This document shows positions 16,011 through 23,568 of a stretch of DNA of 64,000 nucleotides, piece after piece. The position numbers and the translations under genes were made by a program. Positions within the stretch are counted from its first letter, which is position 1; each line of letters begins with the position of its first letter. This DNA comes from Cystobacter fuscus. GTDB lineage: Bacteria; Myxococcota; Myxococcia; Myxococcales; Myxococcaceae. The notes below the pieces were generated by a model, which was not told the DNA's origin, searched no databases, and saw only the letters and a program-made list of their open reading frames with translations. The stretch is from the NCBI RefSeq assembly GCF_002305875.1, contig NZ_CP022098.1, forward strand, positions 11,904,001 through 11,968,000, given 5' to 3'.

Positions 16011-16676
16011 ATGAAGAAGCTTCTCACCGCCCTGGTCGTCACGCTGAGCACCGCCGCCATGGCCCAACAGGCGGACACCCAGGCCCAACAGGAGCAGAAG
16101 CGCAACGAGGGCCGCCGCGTCTCCACCGGCGTGGATGCCACCGACGTGGGACCGGCCATCGGCAACACCGCCAAGGACGTGGGGCAGGCCATCGGCGGCA
16201 GCGGCCAGGCCGCGAAGGAGGACGTGAATCAGGCGGCCCAGGACGTCAAGCAGGACGCCAGCCAGACGGCCCAGGACATCAAGCAGGACACCGAGAAGAC
16301 GGCGGACAAGCTCGCCCACAAGGCGGGGCTGGCCACCGCCAGCCAGGGCACCTTCAAGAAGGAGAAGGCCTTCACCGCCACCGGCACCTTGAAGAACACC
16401 GGTGGTGGCGGCGTGACGCTCGTGCGCCCGGGCCTGCCGGACGCCAACCTGGACGTGCGTCAGGAGACCATCGTGATGCTCGACGGGAAGAAGGTCGACT
16501 CGAGCACCATCCCCGAGGGCTCGCAGGTGCGCGCCCGCTTCCAGCTCGAGGGGGAGGAGATCGTCGCCGTGGAGCTCAACGCCACCAGCCCCAAGGGTGT
16601 GAAGAGCAAGGCCCCGGTGAGCCCGAGCGATTCCCAGCCGCTCACCCCGTCTACCCAGCCGCTTCCCAAGCCGTAA
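16011..16676 (+). CDS. secreted LEA-like repeat protein
   Basis: The 221-residue protein has a Sec signal (residues 1-18, AMA-QQ). A hydrophilic helical region (about 45-110) follows, with imperfect 11-residue repeats: GNTAKDVGQAI, AAQDVKQDAS, TAQDIKQDTEKTADKL. These resemble group 3 LEA proteins, which protect membranes or proteins during drying. The C-terminal half (about 120-205) is a small beta-rich domain with LVRPGLPDANLDVR, VMLDGKKVDSS and SQVRARFQLEGEEIVAVE. A GGAGGGG ribosome site precedes the ATG and a strong terminator follows 30 bp after the stop, so it is probably a single-gene unit. A role in desiccation or sporulation is inferred from the repeat type only. Confidence 0.75.
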   Translation: MKKLLTALVVTLSTAAMAQQADTQAQQEQKRNEGRRVSTGVDATDVGPAIGNTAKDVGQAIGGSGQAAKEDVNQAAQDVKQDASQTAQDIKQDTEKTADKLAHKAGLATASQGTFKKEKAFTATGTLKNTGGGGVTLVRPGLPDANLDVRQETIVMLDGKKVDSSTIPEGSQVRARFQLEGEEIVAVELNATSPKGVKSKAPVSPSDSQPLTPSTQPLPKP

Positions 16677-16705
16677 CACCGCTCACGTCCCGCGCGGGAC
16701 GTCCA

Positions 16706-16747
16706 CCGGGCCCGTTTCCCTCTGGGGGAGCGGGCCCGGCCCTTTTT
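16706..16747 (+). terminator. intrinsic terminator after the LEA-like gene
   Basis: Arms CCGGGCCCG (16706-16714) and CGGGCCCGG (16731-16739) enclose a 16-nt loop and are followed by CCCTTTTT (to 16747). This is a textbook rho-independent terminator 30 bp after the stop at 16676. Confidence 0.8.
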
Positions 16748-16915
16748 CCACCCCTCGCGGGGTGGTGCGAGGACATGGGGAGTGAAAGTCCTTTCCCTGC
16801 CTGGGGACGCCCCTGCCCCGGGCGTTCCCACCACGGCAACTGGTCCAGCCGGGCATGGCGCTTGCTGTACGCCAGACAGGGCCCGTGACGGGCCCCCGGA
16901 AGAAGAGGACGGAAC

Positions 16916-18367
16916 ATGCGCGGATGGGTAGGGGCGTGGGCATTGGGGGCGTGGGTGGCGACGGGATGCGGGGTGCCGGAGGAGCCCGTGGCGCCACCGC
17001 AAGGCGGAGGAACACCCATCGTCGTCGAGGAGCCTCCTCCGTCGAGCGGGCCGGAAGTCACCCCCGGGCCCGTCGAGCCTCCTCCGCCCACGGTGGACCC
17101 GAATCCCCCAGTGCAGCCGCCCCCCACCGCGCCACCGCCTCCTCCCACGGCGGAGCCCACCGTGGGCCCGTGGCCGGACGAGGCGCTCGTCAACTACTCC
17201 AGCCGTTATGGGCTCGGCGCCAGCATCCAGGGCGTGGCGGTGGATGACGCCTACAACATCTGGCTGCTCGATGGGGAGCGCATCGGCGTGCTGCGGCCCG
17301 GCGACAGCGCGCCCCGGTGGACGAGCGGCGTGGGCCAGGCGGCCGGAGGGTTTGGCCAGGACCGGCGAGCCCTGGACTCGAGCGTCATCTGCGGCGGCAG
17401 CGCGGGCCGGGCCTACGTGGGCTACCTCACCTACGAGTTGGACACCGCCTTCATCTACAGCCCGGATGGCAGCGACTTCCCCAACTACAACAACCCGGAT
17501 CCCACGCGCTTCGATCCCGTGAAGTACGACGAGTACCTGAAGGGAGACATGGACGTGGTGAAGCTCGGGGCGGATGGGCAGGTGGTGCTCGAGGAACACC
17601 TGAGCCGCTCGGCGCGCAGCAACGGGCCGAGCGACATCGGCATCCGCAACACGAATGATCACCACTTCGACGAGGACCGCTCCGTCTTCACTTGCGTGAA
17701 GGTGATGCGCGGCCAGCACCGGGGAGACATCTACATCGGCACCAACCACGGCGTCACCCGCGTGCGGGGGCTCGAGTACAACAGCCATCGGCACCCGGTG
17801 TGGTTCAAACCCAAGCCCGATGGCGGCCAGACCCAGATGGCGGGCTATACCTATGGCCTGGGCATCGCACAGAACGGGGACGTGCTCATCGGCAATGACT
17901 GGAACCTCGGCGTGGTGACGCCCTCGGTGGCGCTGGCGGACTGGGATAAGACGAACGACACCCTCAACCCCGAGAAGCTCAATTCCTATCTGCCCGAGCT
18001 CAACTCACTGGAGGACAAGGACTTCTGGCGCTCCCTGCAGCAGACGACGGACGGGAGCTACTACGCGGCCAGCAAGGACTTCGGCCTGTGGAAGTTCACC
18101 ATCGCCCGCCGCTCGGAGGCCCGCGGCACCAAGGTGACGGGACTGCCCACGGACGCGCTCAGCTCGATCGCCGCCACGGATGACGGCTCGCTCTTCATCG
18201 GTACGCGGGGCTTCGGGCTGTGGAAGCTGGATGCCCAGAAGCAGCTCACCCACGTGGACGGCGTGGACGGGGTGAGCGTGACGCAACTCGTCTATGATCC
18301 CACGGTGAAGCCGGCGATGCTCTACGTGCTCACCAACGCGGGCCTCACGGTGCTGCGCGGCCACTGA
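16916..18367 (+). CDS. beta-propeller lipoprotein of unknown function
   Basis: The 483-residue lipoprotein has a lipobox VATGC (Cys18). A long Pro/Glu-rich linker follows (about residues 22-90), then a propeller-like domain with repeated blade phrases: IQGVAVDDAYNIWLLDGERIGVLR, GDIYIGTNHGVTRVRG, YGLGIAQNGDVLIGND, SSIAATDDGSLFIGTRGFGLWKL, LYVLTNAGLTVLRG. The blades resemble two-component-regulator propellers and WD-type repeats, which bind partners and are not catalytic. The linker suggests the propeller stands off the outer membrane. There is no functional clue from neighbours: it sits alone between a terminator and a metallophosphoesterase. Outer-membrane surface location is inference. Confidence 0.72.
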   Translation: MRGWVGAWALGAWVATGCGVPEEPVAPPQGGGTPIVVEEPPPSSGPEVTPGPVEPPPPTVDPNPPVQPPPTAPPPPPTAEPTVGPWPDEALVNYSSRYGLGASIQGVAVDDAYNIWLLDGERIGVLRPGDSAPRWTSGVGQAAGGFGQDRRALDSSVICGGSAGRAYVGYLTYELDTAFIYSPDGSDFPNYNNPDPTRFDPVKYDEYLKGDMDVVKLGADGQVVLEEHLSRSARSNGPSDIGIRNTNDHHFDEDRSVFTCVKVMRGQHRGDIYIGTNHGVTRVRGLEYNSHRHPVWFKPKPDGGQTQMAGYTYGLGIAQNGDVLIGNDWNLGVVTPSVALADWDKTNDTLNPEKLNSYLPELNSLEDKDFWRSLQQTTDGSYYAASKDFGLWKFTIARRSEARGTKVTGLPTDALSSIAATDDGSLFIGTRGFGLWKLDAQKQLTHVDGVDGVSVTQLVYDPTVKPAMLYVLTNAGLTVLRGH

Positions 18368-18574
18368 GGACCCCCTGGTTGCTCGATGCCCCCCCGCTCG
18401 GGCCAGGGGGGGTTCCCCTCTGGCGGGGGGTGGGAATTTCTTTTCACCTTCCCGCCTTTTGCTGGGGCTCGCTGTCACCGGCTGGAGACCGGGCGAGCGG
18501 GCACAAGCTCCCCTGTCGTCGGGTGTGGCCGGTGTCCTCTACACTTCCAGCCGTTCCGTGACGGAAGGAAATGC

Positions 18575-19489
18575 ATGGCCCTGAGACTCGCCCGCCGCCG
18601 CTCCGCCCTTGAGACCGCCCCGACCGCTTCTGGCTCCGCCGCGCTGTCCCTGCAGCGCAACACCATGCGGCGCAACGAGCTGAAAGCGCCGGGGCCGGAT
18701 CCGCTGCGGCCCGAGGCCCGACTGCGCTGGAGGGATCACTTCACGCTGTCGGAGAACGTGCTGCACGTGCCGGGGATGCACCGGGAGCATGACGGACTGC
18801 GCATCGCGCACCTGTCGGACATCCACGTGGGTCAGGCCACGTCGGCGGTGCGCATCCGGCGCGCGGTGGCCGAGGTGAACGCGCGCGAGCCGGACGTCAT
18901 CTTCCTCACGGGCGACTACGTGACGCACAGCCCCAAGCCGCTGCCGCGCGTCATCGAGCTGCTGGCGGGCTTCAACCGGCCGGTGTTCGCGGTGCTGGGC
19001 AATCATGACCATTGGGTGGACGCGCGCTACCTGCGCACGGGCTTCGAGCGCCTGGGCTACACGGTGTTGCAGAACGAGCACCGGGTGGTGCAGGTGCGGG
19101 GCGCACCGCTGACGGTGCTGGGCATCGATGATGGGCGCACGCACCGGGACGACGTGGAGGCGACGTTCCGGGGGGCGCCCGAGTCCGGCACGCGGCTGGT
19201 GCTCACGCACGCGCCGCCCACCGTCGAGAAGCTGCCGGAGAATGGCAATCTGGTGCAGTTCTCCGGGCACACGCACGGCGGGCAGTTCGTGGTGCGAGGG
19301 CTCACGGAGGCCATCTTCCGGCGTGCGGGCCAGCCGTACATCCAGGGCCACTACCACGTGCGTGGCAATCAATTGTACGTGAACATGGGTCTGGGTTTTG
19401 GCTTTGGCGGTCCATACCTGCGCCGCGGCACCTATCCCGAGGTGGCGTTCTTCACCCTGCGCCACGCCGAGACGGCGAGCGCGCACTGA
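18575..19489 (+). CDS. metallophosphoesterase (YaeI/calcineurin-like)
   Basis: The 304-residue protein shows the full two-metal phosphoesterase signature in order: SDIHVG, LTGDYV, GNHDHW, LTHAPP and GHTHGGQF. This is the YkuE/YaeI branch, whose members act on phospholipid or lipid-A-type phosphodiesters at the membrane, though substrates vary widely. The first 50 residues are basic, lack a clear membrane segment and may attach to the membrane surface. ATG at 18575 is preceded by GGAAGGA; an internal ATG near residue 31 is an alternative. It follows a possible hairpin region after the propeller gene and is probably transcribed alone. Confidence 0.88.
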   Translation: MALRLARRRSALETAPTASGSAALSLQRNTMRRNELKAPGPDPLRPEARLRWRDHFTLSENVLHVPGMHREHDGLRIAHLSDIHVGQATSAVRIRRAVAEVNAREPDVIFLTGDYVTHSPKPLPRVIELLAGFNRPVFAVLGNHDHWVDARYLRTGFERLGYTVLQNEHRVVQVRGAPLTVLGIDDGRTHRDDVEATFRGAPESGTRLVLTHAPPTVEKLPENGNLVQFSGHTHGGQFVVRGLTEAIFRRAGQPYIQGHYHVRGNQLYVNMGLGFGFGGPYLRRGTYPEVAFFTLRHAETASAH

Positions 19490-19691
19490 AGTTGCCGTCC
19501 CTCGTCTGATCCGAAAAGCAGACCACGCACCTTGGACAGTGGAACGCGCTGTCCGAGGGCGAGGTGTGGGGAGAAGGCGAGGAAGCGATGCCCAGTTGGC
19601 GGCACTTCGAGCCCGGTCTGGACGTCGGCCGAGGGTCGGCGTGTGCTGATTTTCCTGGTGAGGGCCGTCCAGGAAAAGGAGTATCGCGCCC

Positions 19692-20348
19692 ATGTACACG
19701 GTCCCGCTCGCACAGTTCCGCCCGATTTCGACTGGGCTCACGGCGTCACTCCTCGGTATCCTACTCGTCTCATGCGGGGCCTCCCGTCACATCGCGCCGC
19801 CCCACCCAGAAGACCTCACTCAGTTCGTGCTCTTCATCAGGGAATCGCCTGATGGCACCGTCACCCACTCCTGGCAGCGTGCGGGGGAGGTCGACCTTTC
19901 CCCCTACAAACCACTCGCACGTGCGCAAAGCGCACCTCGACCCATCGTCCTCGCGATGGGCCAGAAGCGAGACTGCGATCAGGAAAATCGTGAGTGCATT
20001 CGTAAGTGCATGAACCGCCCCCTGGAGCGGGGATTTGGTCACATCACATCAGGCAATAGAGGTCGCGGCGGAAAGGAACGCTATTGCAATGAGCAATGCA
20101 TGCAGCCCTACCGCGACTGCACGAAGCTCGAAGAACAACAACCCCAAGAGTTCACGTCGGTCGACAGTGCACTGGACTGGATGAAGCGCAACCGCCATTC
20201 GCTTCTGGTGGGAAGTGTTGTCGTTGCAGCGGGTGTGGCCTTCGTCGTGGTCTCCGCGAGCGCGGGATTGATCATTCTCGCGCCAGCAGCGCTATTGGCC
20301 ACACCTACGTACGACCCCGCGCCCTACATGGCGGGAGTCTCCCCATGA
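19692..20348 (+). CDS. Cys-rich lipoprotein, possible SitA-like polymorphic toxin carrier
   Basis: The 218-residue protein has a lipobox LLVSC (about Cys28), then a Cys-patterned region (about residues 95-145: RDCDQENRECIRKCMN and RYCNEQCMQPYRDC). A linker with DSALDWMKRNRHS and a long hydrophobic segment (VGSVVVAAGVAFVVVSAS ...) follow close to the C-terminus. The next gene overlaps by ATGA. A lipoprotein with a coupled small partner resembles the myxobacterial SitA/SitI toxins passed by outer-membrane exchange. No obvious toxin domain follows the hydrophobic part here, so this could be a truncated or different type. Codon use is less GC-biased than in the flanking core genes. The SitA comparison is inference. 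Confidence 0.65.
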   Translation: MYTVPLAQFRPISTGLTASLLGILLVSCGASRHIAPPHPEDLTQFVLFIRESPDGTVTHSWQRAGEVDLSPYKPLARAQSAPRPIVLAMGQKRDCDQENRECIRKCMNRPLERGFGHITSGNRGRGGKERYCNEQCMQPYRDCTKLEEQQPQEFTSVDSALDWMKRNRHSLLVGSVVVAAGVAFVVVSASAGLIILAPAALLATPTYDPAPYMAGVSP

Positions 20349-20929
20349 GACCTGGTGAACTCTCCCTTGAAGCCTTGGAACTCCTTGGGCGACGCTGGGA
20401 AGAAGCATCTTCCCCAGAAGAGAAAGAACGGCTTCTCCTCGCCATGGATGCACTCAGGTTCGTGTCGGCGACCGGCCAGACCTACGACCTCGAGGACTAT
20501 CGCAAGAGCCTTGAAGCCCAGGCGCCTCCTCTTGTGGTCGCGACCTTCGACACGCGCGAGGCGGCTGATGACTGGCTGAAGGCCAGCCCCAGGCCACCGT
20601 ATCATGCCTATGTATTGATCGCGGGCGAGTATCACATCGTCATGTATATCCCGGAGATGAATCACCGCAGGCTGATCTCCCATCCCGTTCTCGAGTTCTA
20701 TCTCGCGGACATGATTCGAGAGGGGCTTCCCGCACCGGTCGCGACCTTCAAGACGCACGAGGAAGCCCAGGCGTGGATTGACCATCAACCCGAGCCGCCA
20801 CGTCAGGTCTTCATCACCATCGCAGGCGACTACTACCTCGCCGTGTACCACCACCGGGTAAATCTCCGCGCGATGTATCCCATCTCCATGGCCGCGAAGT
20901 CGGAGAAGAATGACCTGGCGGAGAATTGA
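20345..20929 (+). CDS. duplicated-domain partner protein (possible immunity protein)
   Basis: The 194-residue soluble protein is translationally coupled (ATGA) to the Cys-rich lipoprotein. After a helical N-terminus (LSLEALELLGRRWEEAS ...) it contains two copies of a roughly 55-residue unit. Copy 1 begins at about residue 65 (VVATFDTREAADDWL, YVLIAGEYHIVMYIPEMNHR). Copy 2 begins at about 130 (PVATFKTHEEAQAWID, FITIAGDYYLAVYHHRVN). The repeats look like a compact alpha-beta fold similar in pattern to SPOR-type modules. I do not recognise a named family. The position after a lipoprotein suggests immunity or chaperone function. Internal duplication is directly visible. Confidence 0.68.
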   Translation: MRPGELSLEALELLGRRWEEASSPEEKERLLLAMDALRFVSATGQTYDLEDYRKSLEAQAPPLVVATFDTREAADDWLKASPRPPYHAYVLIAGEYHIVMYIPEMNHRRLISHPVLEFYLADMIREGLPAPVATFKTHEEAQAWIDHQPEPPRQVFITIAGDYYLAVYHHRVNLRAMYPISMAAKSEKNDLAEN

Positions 20930-20988
20930 CCCGGCATGTCTTGATGGGTGGACTGCGACACCCGGATTCAAAGGGAAGCAGCAGTGGC

Positions 20989-21099
20989 TCAAGCCCTGAA
21001 CTCAAGCTCCCCGCCCGCGAAGTATCTGGCCTCATCTTCTGACTGGCCAGGGAAGTCTTGCTCATGGTTGCGGTTGCGTACGAATTCCCGGAGAGCCAC
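20989..21099 (-). pseudogene. possible remnant of a gene 3' end
   Basis: A short reverse-strand frame reads ALREFVRNRNHEQDFPGQ and continues EDEARYFAGGELEFRA before its stop at 20989. It has a protein-like composition but is closed by a stop just upstream (about 21120). It may be a decayed gene end or chance. The region around it (20930-21166) otherwise shows nothing recognisable. Confidence 0.2.
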
Positions 21100-21166
21100 T
21101 AAACTGGGGCAGGCTCACAATCTCCCAGAGAACACCAAAGGCGCGAGCCGCAACCAAATGCTTTCG

Positions 21167-22063
21167 TCACTGATGCTCTCGCTTGATCAGGTCAAACGAG
21201 GTGACCTCCAATGGCAAGTACATCTCACGTTCATTCTCTATAATCTTCGTTGTTCGATGCGCGGTAATGGTCACGCTTGGGAAAGGCTCAGAAAGCCAAA
21301 CGACCGCTGGTGATTCATTCAGAAGGCGTGCAGTGATTCCCTGCGCCATCGCGGAAGGCAGGATCGAAACGAGCTTCTCAAACTGCGACATGCTAAAATC
21401 AAAGGTGGGTAGATACTCACCTTCTTCATACTTGAGGTTCATTCCGAACCCGCTGTACTGGTCCTGCCCTATCCGAGCTACACAGCGGACGGGTACCAAT
21501 GGGAAGACCAGGTTCATCGTTTCTGGGACACCGAGACGCATTAGGTGGATTCCAAAGTCCTTGGCGAAAGGGTGTGTTGGATCGTGAGTCATCGCTGGCG
21601 GGAACAGTAGACGAAGTACTTCCTGCCAATGTTCCTTGAGTTCACGAAGTCGGACCCGTAGCACCGGCTTAAGTTCGCCCACACTGTAGACCACGAGATC
21701 ATGACCGTTGCAGATCGCGAACCAGCTTGTTCTCACATCATGGTGGATCGCGTAGCTGTACGCTTGGGCAATGTGCGCTGGGTCGTCTACCGTCTCGGTT
21801 GGAGCCTTCGCGTCCAGAATCCAGCGGGGCCGCTCGTTCACCACCATCAAATAGTCCGGAATGATGGTGACCGGTTTCTTGGTGACACCGAACTGAACGT
21901 ATGGGTGGTCAAGCCTGCGACTGCGAACGATCCGGGCGTTTCCAGTCGAGCGATAACCGAGCGCCCTCAAAAGAGGTGCGATTATCTCTTCTCGAACTGA
22001 ATCCTCCTTGAATTCGGGATCGTTCAGCACAGAGAAATCGAAGTCTTGAAGCGGGATGTTCAT
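21167..22063 (-). CDS. solitary HsdR N-terminal-type (type I restriction R) nuclease-domain protein
   Basis: The 298-residue protein matches the type I restriction enzyme R subunit N-terminal domain. It opens SVREEIIAPLLRALGYR, then has VTIIPDYLMVV and WILDAKAPTE, which together give a PD-x(n)-(D/E)xK nuclease core. AYSYAIHHDVRTSWFAICNG and HDLVVYSV follow. R subunits are around 1000 residues because a helicase follows; here the helicase and the S and M subunits are absent. It is either a standalone defence nuclease or a binding relic. ATG at 22063 is preferred over one 54 bases upstream because family homology starts just after it. GC is lower than in the neighbourhood. Confidence 0.78.
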   Translation of the reverse strand: MNIPLQDFDFSVLNDPEFKEDSVREEIIAPLLRALGYRSTGNARIVRSRRLDHPYVQFGVTKKPVTIIPDYLMVVNERPRWILDAKAPTETVDDPAHIAQAYSYAIHHDVRTSWFAICNGHDLVVYSVGELKPVLRVRLRELKEHWQEVLRLLFPPAMTHDPTHPFAKDFGIHLMRLGVPETMNLVFPLVPVRCVARIGQDQYSGFGMNLKYEEGEYLPTFDFSMSQFEKLVSILPSAMAQGITARLLNESPAVVWLSEPFPSVTITAHRTTKIIENEREMYLPLEVTSFDLIKREHQ

Positions 22064-22561
22064 CGTTGTCCTATGGGCTACTCGTCCGCAGTAAATCCGC
22101 TGCAACCCAGTCATCATACATCGCTGCCAACAAACATCCGGCCGACGACCTGCCCACGCCTATAGTACTACTCGGTCACTTCGCGCATCCTCCAAGGGGA
22201 TTCTCCTCTTGGAAGATCGAGGCCGCCCTCGGCATGTGACCAAGTAGTTCGAAACGCACGCGAGGTGTCTCCAGGAACGTTGTGCGCGAAGACATCAAGA
22301 GAGAGAAAAACAGGAGAGCCCAGGGAAGCGCACGGAGCCCCGGGAGGGCATCCGACAGAGGAACCGGAAGCAGCGGCTTTCCAGTGAAGGGCTTCGCGGG
22401 CGCCAGTTTTTTTGGTATCAGGGGTCCCGAAGTTCCCCACAGCTTGCCTTGTGGGCACACCCCATCATGGATGTTGCCAAAATGACGTTCCCGTTGATGA
22501 AATCGGGCAAGTACACCCCGGCGTATTGAGCTTTGAGCAACAGCCCATTTATCGTCGGTGG
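22064..22561. other. intergenic region before the papain-fold toxin
   Basis: This is 498 bp between the divergent HsdR-N and toxin genes. An inverted repeat with 9 of 10 matching bases per arm spans about 22190-22212. A T7 run occurs near 22407-22413. Reverse-strand open frames across it have no recognisable domain and I leave them out. It presumably holds both promoters and may include a remnant I cannot identify. Confidence 0.4.
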
Positions 22562-23122
22562 ATGGGAAGCCTTCGTGGTTGGGCGCTTTACGTGTCCTTC
22601 TTGGTGGGAGTCATATCAGCACCCACGTGGGCAATCGCTCCCTCGGCGGTGATGCCCCTGACGCAACAGGAAGTGCTGGCGGGGGCAAGTTCCATTCAAC
22701 TCAGGCTCCTGACCTACCTGGCACGCGGTGACATCGCGGGTGCCATCGTACTGTACGAGGCGGAAACGGGACATCCGCCTCCGGCATGGTTGCTGAATCT
22801 GCAGGGAGCCTACAGCACAGCCAGTCAAGCCGTGGGCAAGTGTCAGCAGGTCGCGCGCACCATCCACACCGCGTTCACCGAACTCGGACAGAAACCGCAG
22901 TTCATCGCGTTCAAAGCCAAGGCAGACGAAGAATTCATTGTCTTCGAACTCGCGAGTGGGAAGAGTCCATCCATCACCAAAAATGGGTACCACGTCGTCG
23001 TCCGGTTGGGAGAACGGATCTACGACGCCTATACAGGGCCTCTTGGGATGACATGGAAGGAGTACCTGTCCAGACTGCACGCACAACAGGGAATCCAATG
23101 GGAGGTGGTGACGACGCCATGA
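22562..23122 (+). CDS. secreted papain-fold toxin (Tox-PL-2-like)
   Basis: The 186-residue protein has a Sec signal (residues 1-26, WAIA). The C-terminal domain has the papain-like triad layout of bacterial polymorphic toxins: GKCQQVARTI (Cys94), NGYHVVVRLG (His144) and RIYDAYTGPLGM (Asp155). It ends with the typical EYLSRLHAQQG helix. Papain-fold toxin 2 domains act as proteases or deamidases on target-cell proteins. Here the domain is carried by a small signal-peptide protein and not by a giant RHS or CdiA chain. The gene overlaps its partner at 23119 by ATGA, as expected for toxin and immunity. Catalytic residues are read directly; target and delivery route are unknown. Confidence 0.76.
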   Translation: MGSLRGWALYVSFLVGVISAPTWAIAPSAVMPLTQQEVLAGASSIQLRLLTYLARGDIAGAIVLYEAETGHPPPAWLLNLQGAYSTASQAVGKCQQVARTIHTAFTELGQKPQFIAFKAKADEEFIVFELASGKSPSITKNGYHVVVRLGERIYDAYTGPLGMTWKEYLSRLHAQQGIQWEVVTTP

Positions 23123-23490
23123 GAGAAGACAAAACCGTGACAGGTCAGCCATCCGCCTCCCATGTCTACATGCTCGACTATCTGATGCGAGTCCGAAACG
23201 GCATGCCCAGGCAATTGCTGCTGAGCATCGGCGAAATCAACATCATCCGGCTCTCATCCTTCATCGCTGGCTACCGCGCCTGCCAATCCACGAATGGCCT
23301 CCAAGACGAGGAGTACATGCTGTTTCGTGATTGGCTGCGCGACGTGAAGGGAGAGTTTCCCCCGGAGGGCTGGGACCAGAAGTACCTGCTCGACTGCGCC
23401 GGAGACCACGAGCGCGCCATCCACAAGTTCCTCGACTTCGTCGCCGAGTTCGTCGCCCTGCGCGAGCAGCAGCGCCCGCGCCGCGGATGA
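23119..23490 (+). CDS. probable immunity protein for the papain-fold toxin
   Basis: The 123-residue acidic and helical protein overlaps the toxin stop by ATGA. It has no signal peptide, so it would act in the cytoplasm or on the inner face. Phrases such as MLDYLMRVRNGMPRQLLLSI and FLDFVAEFVALREQQ indicate an all-helical fold. No family was recognised. The immunity role rests on overlap and position after a toxin. Protection of the producer and its kin is the known logic of such pairs. Confidence 0.65.
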   Translation: MREDKTVTGQPSASHVYMLDYLMRVRNGMPRQLLLSIGEINIIRLSSFIAGYRACQSTNGLQDEEYMLFRDWLRDVKGEFPPEGWDQKYLLDCAGDHERAIHKFLDFVAEFVALREQQRPRRG

Positions 23491-23568
23491 GTCGTGCACT
23501 CAGCGACGTCCTGAACCATTCCCGTGGTGCGCGGAGAGCGAACTTGCACCCATAGGATGGGTAAACAC

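Noticed and set aside
22168..22458. Reverse-strand frames of about 95 codons before the toxin
   Set aside because: Two frames overlap each other with no recognisable domain; treated as chance open frames in a promoter region.
22412..22561. Upstream extension of the papain-fold toxin from a TTG
   Set aside because: The signal peptide begins naturally at ATG 22562 and the extension has no domain character.
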